Assembly (NCBI GenBank): GCA_036675035.1
Contig: JAKFFO010000183.1
Span: 1-13,916, forward strand
DNA: 13,916 bases
Direction of reading: 5' to 3'
DNA from: MESE01 sp036675035
GTDB lineage: Bacteria; Pseudomonadota; Gammaproteobacteria; Burkholderiales; Burkholderiaceae_D
Under the pieces are notes generated by a model, which searched no databases, was not told the DNA's origin, and saw only the letters and a list, made by a program, of their open reading frames with translations. Shown here one piece after another: positions 13,754 through 13,916 of this stretch (its first letter is position 1; each line of letters opens with the position of its first letter). The position numbers and the translations under genes are program-made.

Positions 13754-13916
13754 TCAATTAGCGAACGCCGCAATCCCGGTCTGCTCGCGCCCGAGGATCA
13801 GCGCATGCACATCATGCGTACCCTCATAGGTATTGACCACCTCCAGGTTCACCATGTGCCGGATCACGCCAAACTCATCACTGATCCCGTTGCCACCCAG
13901 CATGTCACGCGCCATC
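13754..13916 (-). CDS. gcdH: Glutaryl-CoA dehydrogenase, C-terminal end (5' part outside window)
   Basis: The minus strand encodes 53 terminal residues and a stop (13754-13756), cut off at the right edge. The visible segments ARDMLGGNGI, EFGVIRHMVNLEVVNTYEGT and HDVHALILGREQTG are characteristic of the C-terminus of acyl-CoA dehydrogenases, and specifically of the glutaryl-CoA dehydrogenase subgroup. That enzyme oxidatively decarboxylates glutaryl-CoA to crotonyl-CoA in lysine and tryptophan breakdown, using FAD. The conserved YEGTHD next to the active-site region is intact. It converges on sua5 and is not part of that operon. Confidence 0.88.
   Translation of the reverse strand, partial: MARDMLGGNGISDEFGVIRHMVNLEVVNTYEGTHDVHALILGREQTGIAAFAN

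Noticed and set aside
1..13916. CRISPR array, tRNA or rRNA gene, insertion sequence, phage or toxin-antitoxin module
   Set aside because: No spaced direct repeats, cloverleaf, transposase or paired small genes were seen on reading both strands.

Overview
The window is a chromosomal segment of a Gram-negative bacterium, most likely a betaproteobacterium of the order Burkholderiales and plausibly close to Oxalobacteraceae such as Herminiimonas, Collimonas or Herbaspirillum. This rests on the character of the proteins and on the gene order (ilvE next to a small CHCC zinc protein; pgk-pyk-fba followed by purC-purE-purK-sua5). No database search was possible, so the genus is a guess. Most of the window is moderately GC-rich (roughly 55-65% in lines counted by hand). 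The first 1.3 kb is clearly more AT-rich (about 47% GC in the first 300 bases).

Region 1 (1-1278) is the accessory-looking edge. A minus-strand gene enters across the left boundary. Its 285 visible N-terminal residues form a multi-pass membrane protein resembling GT-C glycosyltransferases. Behind its start lies about 420 bp without an intact gene. That stretch holds short, frame-broken coding-like pieces (possibly a decayed type IV pilin tail) and a perfect 8-bp inverted repeat.

Region 2 (1279-2943) is a plus-strand M48 metalloprotease with a TPR tail, BepA-like and likely periplasmic.

Region 3 (2972-5794, minus strand) is a tightly packed apparent operon: ilvE (branched-chain aminotransferase), a 68-residue CHCC zinc-finger protein, a YheT-type alpha/beta hydrolase, and a conserved 208-residue protein of unknown function. 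A 335-bp divergent intergenic region (5795-6129) separates it from pgk and holds a promoter candidate in each direction.

Region 4 (6130-9949, plus) is a central carbon cluster: pgk, pyk and class II fba, closed by a probable intrinsic terminator. Region 5 (10026-13681, plus) is purC-purE-purK-sua5. PurK, PurE and PurC catalyse three consecutive steps of de novo purine synthesis (AIR to N5-CAIR to CAIR to SAICAR). Sua5 makes the threonylcarbamoyl-AMP used for the t6A modification of tRNA. Region 6 (13754-13916, minus) is the C-terminal end of a glutaryl-CoA dehydrogenase gene that runs off the right edge and converges on sua5.

Overall this is mostly ordinary housekeeping DNA. The parts worth a second look are the left 1.3 kb and the little-studied small genes riding behind ilvE. 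I found no CRISPR array, insertion sequence, tRNA or rRNA, and nothing I can defend as a new defence or mobile system.
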